From assembly GCF_902490045.1 (NCBI RefSeq), contig NZ_CABUCJ010000010.1:1-37242 (forward strand): 37,242 nt of DNA. The letters run 5' to 3'. Origin of the DNA: an uncultured Anaerotruncus sp. (GTDB lineage: Bacteria > Bacillota > Clostridia > Oscillospirales > Ruminococcaceae). The position numbers and the translations under genes were made by a program. Under the pieces are notes generated by a model. The model had not been told where the DNA came from. It saw only the letters and a list, made by a program, of their open reading frames with translations, and made no database searches. Below are positions 17,743 through 25,869 of the stretch, in pieces. Positions within the stretch are counted from its first letter, which is position 1. Each line of letters opens with the position of its first letter.

Positions 17743-18771
17743 ATGGAACGCTATATTCTGACGATCGATTCCGGAACCAGCAATACGAGGGCGGTCCTGT
17801 GGGATATGGACCGCCATGTCGTGGACATGGCGAAAAGCGGCGTGGGGGTCCGGTGTACGGCGGCTGACGGGCACAACGGACAGCTGAAGGAGGCGGTCCG
17901 GGGATGCCTGGAGGAGCTCCTGCGCCGGAACGCCGCCGCGTGGGAACAGGTGGAACGCGTCATGGCGAGCGGGATGATCACCGCCGACGTCGGGCTGGTG
18001 GAGGTCCCGCATCTGACGGCCCCCGTCGGGCTGGAGGAGCTCTCCGCGTCGCTGACGCCCGTCCGTGTCCCTGACGTCTGCCCGCTGCCGATCTATTTCA
18101 TCCCCGGCGTCAAAAACCGTGTCCCCGGGGTTTCCCTCGAATCCTTTGAGGCGATGGATATCATGCGCGGGGAGGAGGTGGAGGCCTGCGCTCTCATCGA
18201 AAGGCTTGGAGTGCGGGGGGAGGCGGTCCTCGTCCTTCCGGGCTCCCACACCAAATTTGTCGCCGTCGGGGCGGACGGGAGGATCACCGGCTGCCTGACC
18301 ACCATAACCGGGGAGCTGCTCGCCTCGATCATGCACGATACGATTATCGCGGATTCGGTGAAGCGCACCTTTGTGGAGGCGGACACCTACCGCCGGGAGA
18401 TGGTTCTGCGCGGCTGCCGGGCCGCGCAGAAGGTCGGACTCAGCCGCGCCTGCTTTTCCGGGCGGATCCTGAACCAGTTCGCGGTGAAGGACCACACGCT
18501 GATCGCGAACTTCATCCTCGGGGCGGCGCTGCAAAACGACCTGTATGCGCTTCGGCATACCGCGGCAATCACCTGCGGGCCGGATGCCCGGGTGATCGTG
18601 GCGGGGAAGAGCCCCTTCCGCGAAGCGTTTGCCGACCTGATGGAGCAGGAGGGCTGCTGGCGGAGCGTGCGGACCTATGAGCCGGAGGGCGGCGCGCCGC
18701 TTTCCGCGCTGGGGGCGTACCTGCTGGCGGAGGCGTCCCTTGCAAAAGAGGCGGGCGCGAAGGACAACTAG
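17743..18771 (+). CDS. 2-dehydro-3-deoxygalactonokinase-like sugar-acid kinase (DgoK family)
   Basis: This 342-residue kinase has the actin-like fold of the DgoK family, with an N-terminal phosphate loop IDSGTSNTRAVLWD, a central VLPGSHTKFVAV and ITGELLASIM. It phosphorylates a 2-keto-3-deoxy-aldonate at C6, feeding the aldolase encoded 4 bases upstream. The ATG at 17743 follows GAGGGG; the 20-codon extension upstream lies in the aldolase gene. The family points to the galacto series, but cross-reactivity with 2-keto-3-deoxygluconate is plausible. No dgoD-type dehydratase is present, so the substrate must be made by another route, here proposed to be the PLP lyase plus RidA. Confidence 0.88.
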   Translation: MERYILTIDSGTSNTRAVLWDMDRHVVDMAKSGVGVRCTAADGHNGQLKEAVRGCLEELLRRNAAAWEQVERVMASGMITADVGLVEVPHLTAPVGLEELSASLTPVRVPDVCPLPIYFIPGVKNRVPGVSLESFEAMDIMRGEEVEACALIERLGVRGEAVLVLPGSHTKFVAVGADGRITGCLTTITGELLASIMHDTIIADSVKRTFVEADTYRREMVLRGCRAAQKVGLSRACFSGRILNQFAVKDHTLIANFILGAALQNDLYALRHTAAITCGPDARVIVAGKSPFREAFADLMEQEGCWRSVRTYEPEGGAPLSALGAYLLAEASLAKEAGAKDN

Positions 18772-18776
18772 GAAAC

Positions 18777-18818
18777 AAAAAAACGCGCTGCAATCGGACC
18801 GATTGCAGTGCGTTTTTA
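18777..18818. terminator. bidirectional terminator between dgoK-like kinase and TRAP permease
   Basis: CTGCAATCGG and CCGATTGCAG form the core of the hairpin around 18788-18808, extended by ACGCG/TGCGT pairing with one G-T wobble. A/T runs on both sides serve the plus-strand kinase unit and, on the minus strand, the convergent dctM end at 18860. Confidence 0.88.
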
Positions 18819-18859
18819 TATTGAATCCGAGGGCGGACGGCCCGTAAACCTTGCGGCCG

Positions 18860-20143
18860 CTACCTGAGCAGATTCGGCAGGAACATGATAATATCCTCAA
18901 ATACAATCAGCAGGGCCAGCACGACGAGCGCGCAGCCGATATAGGCGAACAGGTGCCGGTTGATGACCCGTTCCACCTTTTCCCCGCAGAGGCTGACCGC
19001 CGTGTAAAGGTTGATGCCGACGGGAGGGGTGAGCATGCCGATGCCGAGGGTGATGACCATGATGACGCCAAAGGCGACCGGATTGATGCCGTAGGCGCCG
19101 AGCATGGGCGTCAGGATAGGCGCAAGGATCATGATGGCCGGAATGGTCTCCATAAAGGTGCCGACAAATAGCAGGAGCAGGGTGACAAGCAGGTAGAACA
19201 TGAACCGGTTGGAGGCCACGCTCATAATCGCGTTGCCCACAATGACGGGGATTTGCTCCCGTGTCATAATAGCGGCGAACACGGTCGACGACAGGACGAT
19301 GAACATGCAGATGTTGGTGGTGATGACCGTGCGGCGGACAATCTGCAAAAGCCCCTTGAAGGTGAGCTGGTGGTAGATAAAGGTGCTCACCAGCAGCCCG
19401 TAGGCCACGGCGACGACGGCCGCCTCGGTCGGCGTGAAGATGCCCAGATAGATGCCGCCCAGGATGATGACGGGCATGCCCAGCGCCCACAGCGCGTCGA
19501 CAAAGGAGCGGCCGACCTCCTTCAGGGAAAACTTTCTGGTGGCATGCCGCATGTGCTTCCTGCCCCAGAGGACGGCGTACACCGACATGCCGCCTGCGAG
19601 CAGAAAGCCGGGGATAAACCCGCCGAGAAAGACGTCGGTGATCGCCACGCTGCCCACCGAGATGCAGTAGAGCACCATGGGGATGCTGGGCGGTACGATA
19701 ACCCCCAGCCAGCCTCCGCTGGCAATGGTGGCCAGGATAAAGGGCATCGGGTACCCATCCTCCTTCATCGAGGGAATCATGATCGACCCGATGGCCGCCA
19801 CCGTCGCGGGAGCGGAGCCGGAAATGGCCCCGAAGAACGCGCAGGCGAGAAAGGACACCACGGCCAGCCCGCCGGGCAGCCAGCCCACCAGTGAGCGCGC
19901 CAGGTTGACCAGCCGCTTGGAAACGCCGCCGGTATCCATCAGGTTGCCGGCCAGGATAAAGAAGGGGACGGCCATCATCGAATAGCTGTTGGCGGACGAA
20001 AAAAGGCGTTGCACGACAATTCCGAGGGGGATGTCGGTCAGGGTCATGATCGGCACGATGCCGCCGAGCAGCAGGGCGATGGCGATCGGGCAGCCGATGA
20101 GCAGGACCAGAACGAAAACCCCGAAGATAAGCGTAACCATCAT
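18860..20143 (-). CDS. dctM: TRAP transporter large membrane subunit (DctM)
   Basis: This 427-residue protein has about 12 hydrophobic helices and typical DctM segments such as MAVPFFILAGNLMDTGG, CAFFGAISGSAPATVAAIGS and the C-terminal ITLGIGMLTPPVGINLY. It forms the ion-coupled translocation unit for organic acids with DctQ and the binding protein. The ATG at 20143 overlaps the dctQ stop (ATGA), which fixes the start and indicates translational coupling; the longer frame to 20464 is antisense-free but lies inside dctQ. Last gene of the operon that starts at 25628. Confidence 0.93.
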   Translation of the reverse strand: MMVTLIFGVFVLVLLIGCPIAIALLLGGIVPIMTLTDIPLGIVVQRLFSSANSYSMMAVPFFILAGNLMDTGGVSKRLVNLARSLVGWLPGGLAVVSFLACAFFGAISGSAPATVAAIGSIMIPSMKEDGYPMPFILATIASGGWLGVIVPPSIPMVLYCISVGSVAITDVFLGGFIPGFLLAGGMSVYAVLWGRKHMRHATRKFSLKEVGRSFVDALWALGMPVIILGGIYLGIFTPTEAAVVAVAYGLLVSTFIYHQLTFKGLLQIVRRTVITTNICMFIVLSSTVFAAIMTREQIPVIVGNAIMSVASNRFMFYLLVTLLLLFVGTFMETIPAIMILAPILTPMLGAYGINPVAFGVIMVITLGIGMLTPPVGINLYTAVSLCGEKVERVINRHLFAYIGCALVVLALLIVFEDIIMFLPNLLR

Positions 20144-20685
20144 AGGGCATCCCCGCCTTTCTGGCCTCCCAGCGGATGGGTGGCCGTGAGATAGTCGCTC
20201 CAGAAGAGCATGGCCGACCGCAGCGCGGAGAGCGTCAGGCCGAGCGCCATGACCGTATAGATGACGGCCATGGGCATGCCGGTCGTCACGCTGTACTGCG
20301 GGCGGGCCAGGCTGCTGGCAACATAGAGCCAGCTCAGGACGCTGATAAAGCCGAGCGTTACGGTTGTGATGACATCCGCGATGGCCATGACAACGCGGCG
20401 CAGGCAGCCGGGCAGCTTGTCCACGAAGATGGTGACGCCCATATGGCTCCGCGTGCGCACGCACATGCTGATGCCGATGAAGACGATGGTCACCAGAAGA
20501 TAGCGCGAGATCTCCTCGCCCGCGATATTGGGGACCTTCAGCACATAGCGCAGGACAATGGCCAGCAGGACCGAGACGGTCATACCCAAAAGGGCGAGGG
20601 CGGACATCGTCATTTCAAACAGGTCCAGATACTTGTCAATCAATCGGATGATTCCGGATCCCCCGGACTCGTTTTCCACTTGCAT
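20140..20685 (-). CDS. dctQ: TRAP transporter small membrane subunit (DctQ)
   Basis: This 181-residue protein has four hydrophobic segments (about 27-46, 55-80, 92-114, 130-150), with RYLLVTIVFIGISMCVRTR typical of the DctQ family. It pairs with DctM, whose gene overlaps by 4 bases. GGGAGG precedes the ATG. A 105-base gap containing a strong hairpin separates it from dctP. Confidence 0.9.
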   Translation of the reverse strand: MQVENESGGSGIIRLIDKYLDLFEMTMSALALLGMTVSVLLAIVLRYVLKVPNIAGEEISRYLLVTIVFIGISMCVRTRSHMGVTIFVDKLPGCLRRVVMAIADVITTVTLGFISVLSWLYVASSLARPQYSVTTGMPMAVIYTVMALGLTLSALRSAMLFWSDYLTATHPLGGQKGGDAL

Positions 20686-20726
20686 AAGGAACCTCCCAGA
20701 GTGTGATCTGTTCGCCCGCGCCCGGA

Positions 20727-20762
20727 GCCGGGGGGCGTCAGCTGCCTGAACGCCGCCCCGGC
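20727..20762 (-). other. intercistronic hairpin between dctP and dctQ
   Basis: Arms 20727-20738 and 20750-20762 pair over 12 bp with one bulged C and an 11-base loop. There is no U-tract on the minus strand. The position suggests a processing or stabilising hairpin that lets the binding protein be made in excess over the membrane subunits. Confidence 0.5.
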
Positions 20763-20790
20763 CCGGTCTTTTCCGCGGTCCTGTATCCGT

Positions 20791-21867
20791 TTATACCTTG
20801 TCCGCGTTCACCAAGTCGATCAGTTCCTGCGGTACATACTTGGGAACCATAGCGTCCAGGCACTTTTGCTGCAGGGCGTCCTTCCAGACGTTGCGGTCGG
20901 GGCGGATGATGGTGACGCCCTCCTCTTCCATCACAGCGGTCAGGCTGTCGATGCTTTCGGCAAGAACCTGGCGCTGGTAGGCGGTGGCTTCCACGCTGGC
21001 CTGCGTCAGGATGTCGCGGTATTCCTCCGGGACGCTGTTCCAGGCGCTTTCGCTCATGGCCGTCATGATGGAGGTCGGAAGGGGATCGACCAGCGTCATA
21101 TAGTCGGTCGTCGTGTAAAATTTGTTGAAGTATGCGACGACGACCGGCCAGGTCCCGCCGTCAAGCGTGCCGTTCTGCAGAGCGGTGAAGACCTCGCTCA
21201 TGGCCATCGGGACGGGGTTCGCGCCCAAGGCGTTCATATAGGCGATCAGTCCGGGGCTCTCCATCACGCGGATGTTCATCCCCTTCGCATCCTCGGGCTT
21301 TTCGATAGGATGCCCGTTGTTGATGATGTTGGAGAAGCCCGCGTCGGAGAGGGTCAGGATGTGGATCCCCAGCGGGAGGCACTCCTCCTTCAGCTTGTTG
21401 CCCAGCTGACCGTCCATGACCTTGTACTCATGCTCATAGCCGTCAAATAAGAAGGGGATATCGAATACCATAAAATCGGGAATCCAGGCGGTCATGGTGG
21501 CGGTGGAGCCAAGGTAGCCGTCGACGGTGCCCATCTGCATTCCCTCGATGAGCTCGCGCTCATCTCCCAGCTGGGACGAGGGGTAGATCTCGATCTGAAC
21601 GGCGCCGTTGGTCCGCTCCTCAACCAGCTCTTCAAACTTGGCGATGCCCTGGTGCTGCGGGGTTCCGGGCGCGAGGACGTGTCCGAATTTCAGCGTGACG
21701 GCGCCGTCCGGGACGGGCTGCGCGGGAGCTTCCGTGTCAGACGGGGCGGCCGGCGCATCTGCGGACGAAGGCGCGGGCGCGGCCGGCTGTCCGCCGGAAG
21801 CGCCGCACGCGGCCAGCGATAGAATCAGGGCAAGTGCTGCCAAAACAGCGAAAACTTTTTTTAACAT
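20791..21867 (-). CDS. dctP: TRAP transporter solute-binding lipoprotein (DctP family)
   Basis: This 358-residue protein has a lipoprotein signal ending LSLAAC, a low-complexity Pro/Ala/Ser linker to about residue 55, and a DctP domain with FGHVLAPGTPQHQG and the conserved MNIRVMESPG, whose Arg normally ion-pairs with the ligand carboxylate. This implies a carboxylate-containing substrate. AAAGGAG precedes the ATG. The ligand is not predictable from sequence; the enzymes upstream suggest a cyclic amide or its acid. Confidence 0.92.
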   Translation of the reverse strand: MLKKVFAVLAALALILSLAACGASGGQPAAPAPSSADAPAAPSDTEAPAQPVPDGAVTLKFGHVLAPGTPQHQGIAKFEELVEERTNGAVQIEIYPSSQLGDERELIEGMQMGTVDGYLGSTATMTAWIPDFMVFDIPFLFDGYEHEYKVMDGQLGNKLKEECLPLGIHILTLSDAGFSNIINNGHPIEKPEDAKGMNIRVMESPGLIAYMNALGANPVPMAMSEVFTALQNGTLDGGTWPVVVAYFNKFYTTTDYMTLVDPLPTSIMTAMSESAWNSVPEEYRDILTQASVEATAYQRQVLAESIDSLTAVMEEEGVTIIRPDRNVWKDALQQKCLDAMVPKYVPQELIDLVNADKV

Positions 21868-21959
21868 GGGTGATAACTCCTTTCAAAAGCAGGGTTCCAG
21901 ATTTGATCGATACTTTGCAAAAGCGTATCCGAGCGTCGGCTTCCGGCTCGTGCCGCGCT

Positions 21960-22940
21960 TTAATCGGCGATCTTTGCGGGGAAGAGGTCGTCCACCGTGA
22001 TCCGGGGCAGGCACAGGCCCTGCTCCTTCGCATACCGCAGCATCGTCTCAAGGACGTGCCGGTTGGCCTCCACCCCGTATGGCCAGAAGTCCCTTCCCAT
22101 CAGGTCCATGGCCCTTTCCGCTTCCGAAAACGCCCAGGGCAAGGTCACCGGCAGTGTGCCCATCCGGGTCAATTTTGTGATCGCGGTCTCCTTTGCCCGG
22201 GTGAACGCGCGATAGAGGCTCTGGGCCGCCCAGGGATGCTTCATGTAAATTTCCCTTTTGATGACGACGACGTGCATGATCGGGAAAATTTTGGTCCGGG
22301 CATAGTAATCCGTTTCCATTTCCCGGTAGTTCTCCCACAGCCTCGCGATCTCCCGGCCGTCGTAACAGCCGGGCTTGCGGGGATTCAGCAGGACGTCCAG
22401 TTCGCCGTCTCTCAGCATGCCGCTCAGGCATTTGCCGGGGGGGGGTCTGTGGATTTTGACGCCCGGAGGCGGCGTGAAATCTCCCATCCGGTCGTCGGGA
22501 CCGGGCGCCTCGACGCCGCCGGTGAACCATTCCGCCTCCGCCGGAGAAACCTGGTATTCCTCCTGCAGAATCCCCCGGAGCCACAGCGCCAGGGTAGTGT
22601 GGTACTCGGAGACGCCGATCCGTTTCCCTCTGAGGTCCCGCGCCTCCCGGATGCCCGACCGCCTGTTGACGTAAAGATTGGAGTGCCGGAACGCGCGGGA
22701 CAGGAAAACCGGGATGGCCACAAAGCGGCGGGGATTTTTGCCGCACTCCGTAATGTAATTGGAAAGCGACATCTCCGAAACGTCGAATGCCTCCTCCTTC
22801 AGCATCCGCCGGAAGATTTCATTCGGCTCCAGCACGATGCAGTTCAGCGAAATTCCTTCCGGCCGCACGGAACCGTCCCACAACGGCCTGGTCCGGTCGT
22901 AATCGCCGCAGGCCAAAGTCAGCCTGATGTCATCCTTCAT
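21960..22940 (-). CDS. PBP2-like protein of the 4,5-dihydroxyphthalate decarboxylase / NMT1-like family
   Basis: This 326-residue protein opens with IRLTLACGDYDRTRPLWDG and has FDVSEMSLSNYI near residue 52, matching proteins annotated 4,5-dihydroxyphthalate decarboxylase, which share the type 2 periplasmic-binding fold. It has no signal peptide or lipobox, so it is cytosolic. In a TRAP operon with its own DctP it is less likely to be a second binding protein and more likely an enzyme or ligand-binding helper. Activity is not shown by any motif I can identify. Confidence 0.65.
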   Translation of the reverse strand: MKDDIRLTLACGDYDRTRPLWDGSVRPEGISLNCIVLEPNEIFRRMLKEEAFDVSEMSLSNYITECGKNPRRFVAIPVFLSRAFRHSNLYVNRRSGIREARDLRGKRIGVSEYHTTLALWLRGILQEEYQVSPAEAEWFTGGVEAPGPDDRMGDFTPPPGVKIHRPPPGKCLSGMLRDGELDVLLNPRKPGCYDGREIARLWENYREMETDYYARTKIFPIMHVVVIKREIYMKHPWAAQSLYRAFTRAKETAITKLTRMGTLPVTLPWAFSEAERAMDLMGRDFWPYGVEANRHVLETMLRYAKEQGLCLPRITVDDLFPAKIAD

Positions 22941-22985
22941 ACCTTCCCTCCCTCCGGCAGGCCGCGCGCGGCCGCTGAAAAGCCG

Positions 22986-23366
22986 TTACCGCTTTCCGCA
23001 ATCCACGATCACTTCCACTTCCACAATCGCGCCCGGAACCAGACCGGTTACCTCGACGGCCGTGCTGGGGGGACGCGGCGCCGAAAAGTATTGGTTCCTG
23101 AGCTCCCGGAATTTGCCCAGGTTGTTGATGTCCTTCAGATACACGGTGAATTTGATGACGTCGTCCAGGACCGCCCCGGCCTCCTTCAGGATATTTTCGA
23201 TGTTTTTGAAGATCCGGACCGTCTGCGCCTCAAAGTCTTTCTCCAGGATTTCCCCCTTTTCATTGCGTGCCGTGATTCCCGAAAGGTAGAGGACGTCCCC
23301 CACCCTCATCGCCTGGGAAAAATCCTCGGTTATAAACACTTCCTTGCTGACTACCAGTTCTTTCAT
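22986..23366 (-). CDS. Rid-family protein lacking the catalytic arginine
   Basis: This 126-residue protein has the canonical chorismate-mutase-like Rid length and the segments DVLYLSGITA, NIENILKEAGAVLDDVIKFTVYL and PGAIVEVEVI. At the position of the catalytic Arg105 of E. coli RidA (PARSCVEV) this protein reads PPSTAVEV, placing Ser101 there. The Rid subgroups without this Arg lack 2-aminoacrylate deaminase activity in the cases studied and have unknown or distinct roles. It lies between the MBL hydrolase and the PBP2-like gene. It differs from the Arg-containing Rid protein at 15660-16118. Confidence 0.85.
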   Translation of the reverse strand: MKELVVSKEVFITEDFSQAMRVGDVLYLSGITARNEKGEILEKDFEAQTVRIFKNIENILKEAGAVLDDVIKFTVYLKDINNLGKFRELRNQYFSAPRPPSTAVEVTGLVPGAIVEVEVIVDCGKR

Positions 23367-23393
23367 TTCTTTTCACCTCCGCAAGATTCTGTT

Positions 23394-24248
23394 TTATGGG
23401 GCCGCGGGAGCCTCGTCCGGGCTGGCCCGTTCCTGCTCCGCCTTCAAAAGATCGTATAGATAGGAGACGTTGTTCTTCTGCACGTTTTGCATCAGGTCCT
23501 CCGTGCCCGGCGACATGGGATACCGGTCGGCAAAGGAAATTTCGCGGACCGCCTCCTCCTTGGACCAGCCCAGTCCGACCGCTTCCTTCACCCTGTCGAT
23601 CCACTCCCTGATAAACGCGCGCTGCTCCCGCAGATACGACTTGCCGCACACCTCCCCGTGCCCGGGGACGATGTAATCCACATCCAGCTTTTCGATTTCC
23701 GACAGGGACTCCAGCCAGCGGTAGACGTCCCCCGAATAGAGGAACGACTGCGTCCTGTAAAAAACATTGTCGCCCGTAAAGAGCACGCGTTCCTCCGGGA
23801 TCAGGACGCTCGTCTGGCCCATCGTATGGCCCGGATGATTGATCAGCTGGACGGTGTGGTTTCCGGAATGCAGCGTCAGCCGGTCGGTAAAGGTGATGGT
23901 CGGCGGATTGGGTTCCCTTTCGGCAACGAGCCCGTACCCCTCCGGGTCGATGACGGCCACGCGGCTCAAAATGGTTTCCTTGGACACGGAAAGGATGCCC
24001 TCCCGCGTTTTCTCGTGTCCGATCACCGGCACCCTGAAAAAACAATTTCCCGTAAAATGATCCCGGTGGCATTCCGTGTTGATCAGGTACTTCGGGGTGC
24101 CCTTGGACGAGATTTCCCTCGCCCATTCACAGGCGACCGTGGGGCGCTGCGGCGTGTCGATCAGGATGATCCCGTCGTCGGTTAAAAGGTAGCCCACGTT
24201 GCAGCCCCCGATTTTGGTTTCCACAAAAATGTTCTTCGTCAACTGCAT
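23394..24248 (-). CDS. metallo-beta-lactamase-fold hydrolase with altered first metal ligand
   Basis: This 284-residue protein carries the motif NTECHRDHFTGN, where the usual HxHxDH has Glu59 instead of the first His (then H61, D63, H64). NHPGHTMGQ, FTGDNVF and VPGHGE supply the other ligands. A TTG at 24263 is in frame, but GGAGG at 24257-24261 lies 8 bases before ATG 24248 and overlaps that TTG, deciding the start. The Glu substitution is seen in a known MBL subgroup, so the protein is probably active, with altered metal use. The substrate is unknown; hydrolysis of a thioester or lactone fits the fold. Confidence 0.8.
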   Translation of the reverse strand: MQLTKNIFVETKIGGCNVGYLLTDDGIILIDTPQRPTVACEWAREISSKGTPKYLINTECHRDHFTGNCFFRVPVIGHEKTREGILSVSKETILSRVAVIDPEGYGLVAEREPNPPTITFTDRLTLHSGNHTVQLINHPGHTMGQTSVLIPEERVLFTGDNVFYRTQSFLYSGDVYRWLESLSEIEKLDVDYIVPGHGEVCGKSYLREQRAFIREWIDRVKEAVGLGWSKEEAVREISFADRYPMSPGTEDLMQNVQKNNVSYLYDLLKAEQERASPDEAPAAP

Positions 24249-24269
24249 TGACTGCGCCTCCAAGCCCGC

Positions 24270-25628
24270 TTATAAATGCCGGAACAGATAGCTGCCGTTC
24301 CCTTTCTGGTCCGCCAGATGGCCGTCCTCCGCCGCAACCCTGCCGTTTACAATGGTCATCACGGGCCACCCCTTCAGGACCTTTCCCTGGAAGATGGAAA
24401 AATCGCTGCTGGAACCGATCTTTGCGGGGTCGACCCGCTGCTCTTTTTCCAAATCCAGAATGACGATGTCGGCGTCCGAGCCGACCTGGATGGTCCCCTT
24501 CTGCGGATAGAGCCCGAAAATTTTGGCGGGCGACATCGTGGCCCTCCGGACGATATCGATCAGCGGCACGCCGCGCTTGTGGTACCCCTCGTCGATCAGG
24601 ACGGGCAGGTGGGTGCCGAGGACCGCGTAGCCCGTCCGGCTTCCCCACATGCCTTGGTCGAGCTTCTTATCCGCCACGGTCCGCGTTACGTTGTCCGTCC
24701 CGAAGCTGTCGACGACGCCCTCGCGGACCCCCCTCCACAGGGCGTCCGAATCCTTTTTCTCCCGGATCGGCGGAATCATCTTCGCCAGCATCCCGATGGG
24801 GTCCTGTGTGTTCAGGCCCAGGTGCGCCGAGGTGACCTCCGCGTACAGGTTTTGGTTCTCCCTTTTCAGCAGGCGCATCCGCTCGATCGCCGCCTCTGAG
24901 GTGATGTGGACCACATACAGCCTGGCCCCGGCCTCCTGCGCAAGGCGCGCGGCGCGGATGACGGCCTCCTCCTCGGCCACTGCGGGGCGGGTATCCTGCC
25001 AGTCCTGGAGGTTCCCGTCTTTTTTGACCGCCATGGCTTCCCGCGTCCAGCGGTCTATGATGCGCTCGTTTTCCGCGTGAACGGATGCCAGCGCCCTTTT
25101 GCCCAGGGCGGCAACCTTTTGGAACCCGGCGAAAATGAAGCCGTCGTCGGCGCTTTCAACGATGCCGGGGTTCCCGCACATATAGAACTTAAAGGTTGTG
25201 GACCCGATTTCCGCGGCATAGGCGGCCAGCTCGCTCAAGTGCTCTTCGGTGCTGATTTGGATATGGAAGCACATGTTGGTGTGGATTCCGTTTTTGATGG
25301 TCTCCATATAGTCCCTGTTCGATTTTAAATAACTGCCCTGATCCCGCAGATAGCAGCCGACCGTTGTGACGCCTCCGATCGCGGCGGCCCTCGTTTCGCT
25401 CACGGCCAGTCTGGAGAACTGCTCCGGATTCGTCCCCAGATGGACGTGCGGGTCGATGACGCCGGGCATCACGTATTTCCCGGCCGCGTCGATCGTCCGC
25501 CTTGCCGCCGGGAGACAGCCCGGGGCGCCGATCCCCACGATTTTTCCCCTGTCGATGGCCACGGCGGCCTTTGTCAGCCCCACCTCGGGGATTACCAGGG
25601 TTCCGTTCTCTATCAGTAAATCCACCAC
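24270..25628 (-). CDS. dihydropyrimidinase/dihydroorotase-like amidohydrolase
   Basis: This 452-residue cyclic amidohydrolase has a complete binuclear site: H61 and H63 of DPHVHLG, the probably carboxylated Lys147 of TTFKFYMCG, H184 of SVHAEN, a His in YVVHITSEAA and the catalytic Asp of SFGTDNV near residue 318. The family opens cyclic imides and ureides such as dihydropyrimidines, hydantoins or dihydroorotate. The start is a GTG at 25628 with GGAAGG 9 bases upstream. It is first gene of the minus operon ending with dctM and is divergent from the DRE-TIM synthase, so it probably acts first on the imported compound or on a product of it. Confidence 0.85.
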   Translation of the reverse strand: MVDLLIENGTLVIPEVGLTKAAVAIDRGKIVGIGAPGCLPAARRTIDAAGKYVMPGVIDPHVHLGTNPEQFSRLAVSETRAAAIGGVTTVGCYLRDQGSYLKSNRDYMETIKNGIHTNMCFHIQISTEEHLSELAAYAAEIGSTTFKFYMCGNPGIVESADDGFIFAGFQKVAALGKRALASVHAENERIIDRWTREAMAVKKDGNLQDWQDTRPAVAEEEAVIRAARLAQEAGARLYVVHITSEAAIERMRLLKRENQNLYAEVTSAHLGLNTQDPIGMLAKMIPPIREKKDSDALWRGVREGVVDSFGTDNVTRTVADKKLDQGMWGSRTGYAVLGTHLPVLIDEGYHKRGVPLIDIVRRATMSPAKIFGLYPQKGTIQVGSDADIVILDLEKEQRVDPAKIGSSSDFSIFQGKVLKGWPVMTIVNGRVAAEDGHLADQKGNGSYLFRHL

Positions 25629-25731
25629 TTCGCTTTGCCTTCCTTCCCGTTTTTTGATTCCTGATTTGCAGCGCTTTGGCGGTGTCCGCCGTCACGGCGC
25701 CTGCTTGCCGGGGATTTTTATGTTGATTCTA

Positions 25732-25759
25732 TGTTATATATTATATATGATTATGTCAA
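25732..25759 (-). promoter_or_regulatory. promoter of the amidohydrolase-TRAP operon
   Basis: A perfect TTGACA (25759-25754 on the minus strand) is followed 15-17 bases later by TATAAC/TAACAT. The AT-rich element ATTATATATGAT (25740-25751) lies between them, where a repressor would block RNA polymerase. Confidence 0.6.
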
Positions 25760-25869
25760 TGATTCTATTGCCTAAAAATCCGGCTCTGTCTTTGTTGAAA
25801 TCAGAGATTTCATACAAAATTTATTGATCTTACGGAAGATAAAGGCCGATAAACACCGGATAGTTGGAG

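Noticed and set aside
24249..24263. TTG start of the MBL hydrolase at 24263
   Set aside because: It overlaps the GGAGG that serves the ATG at 24248, so it is not the translation start.
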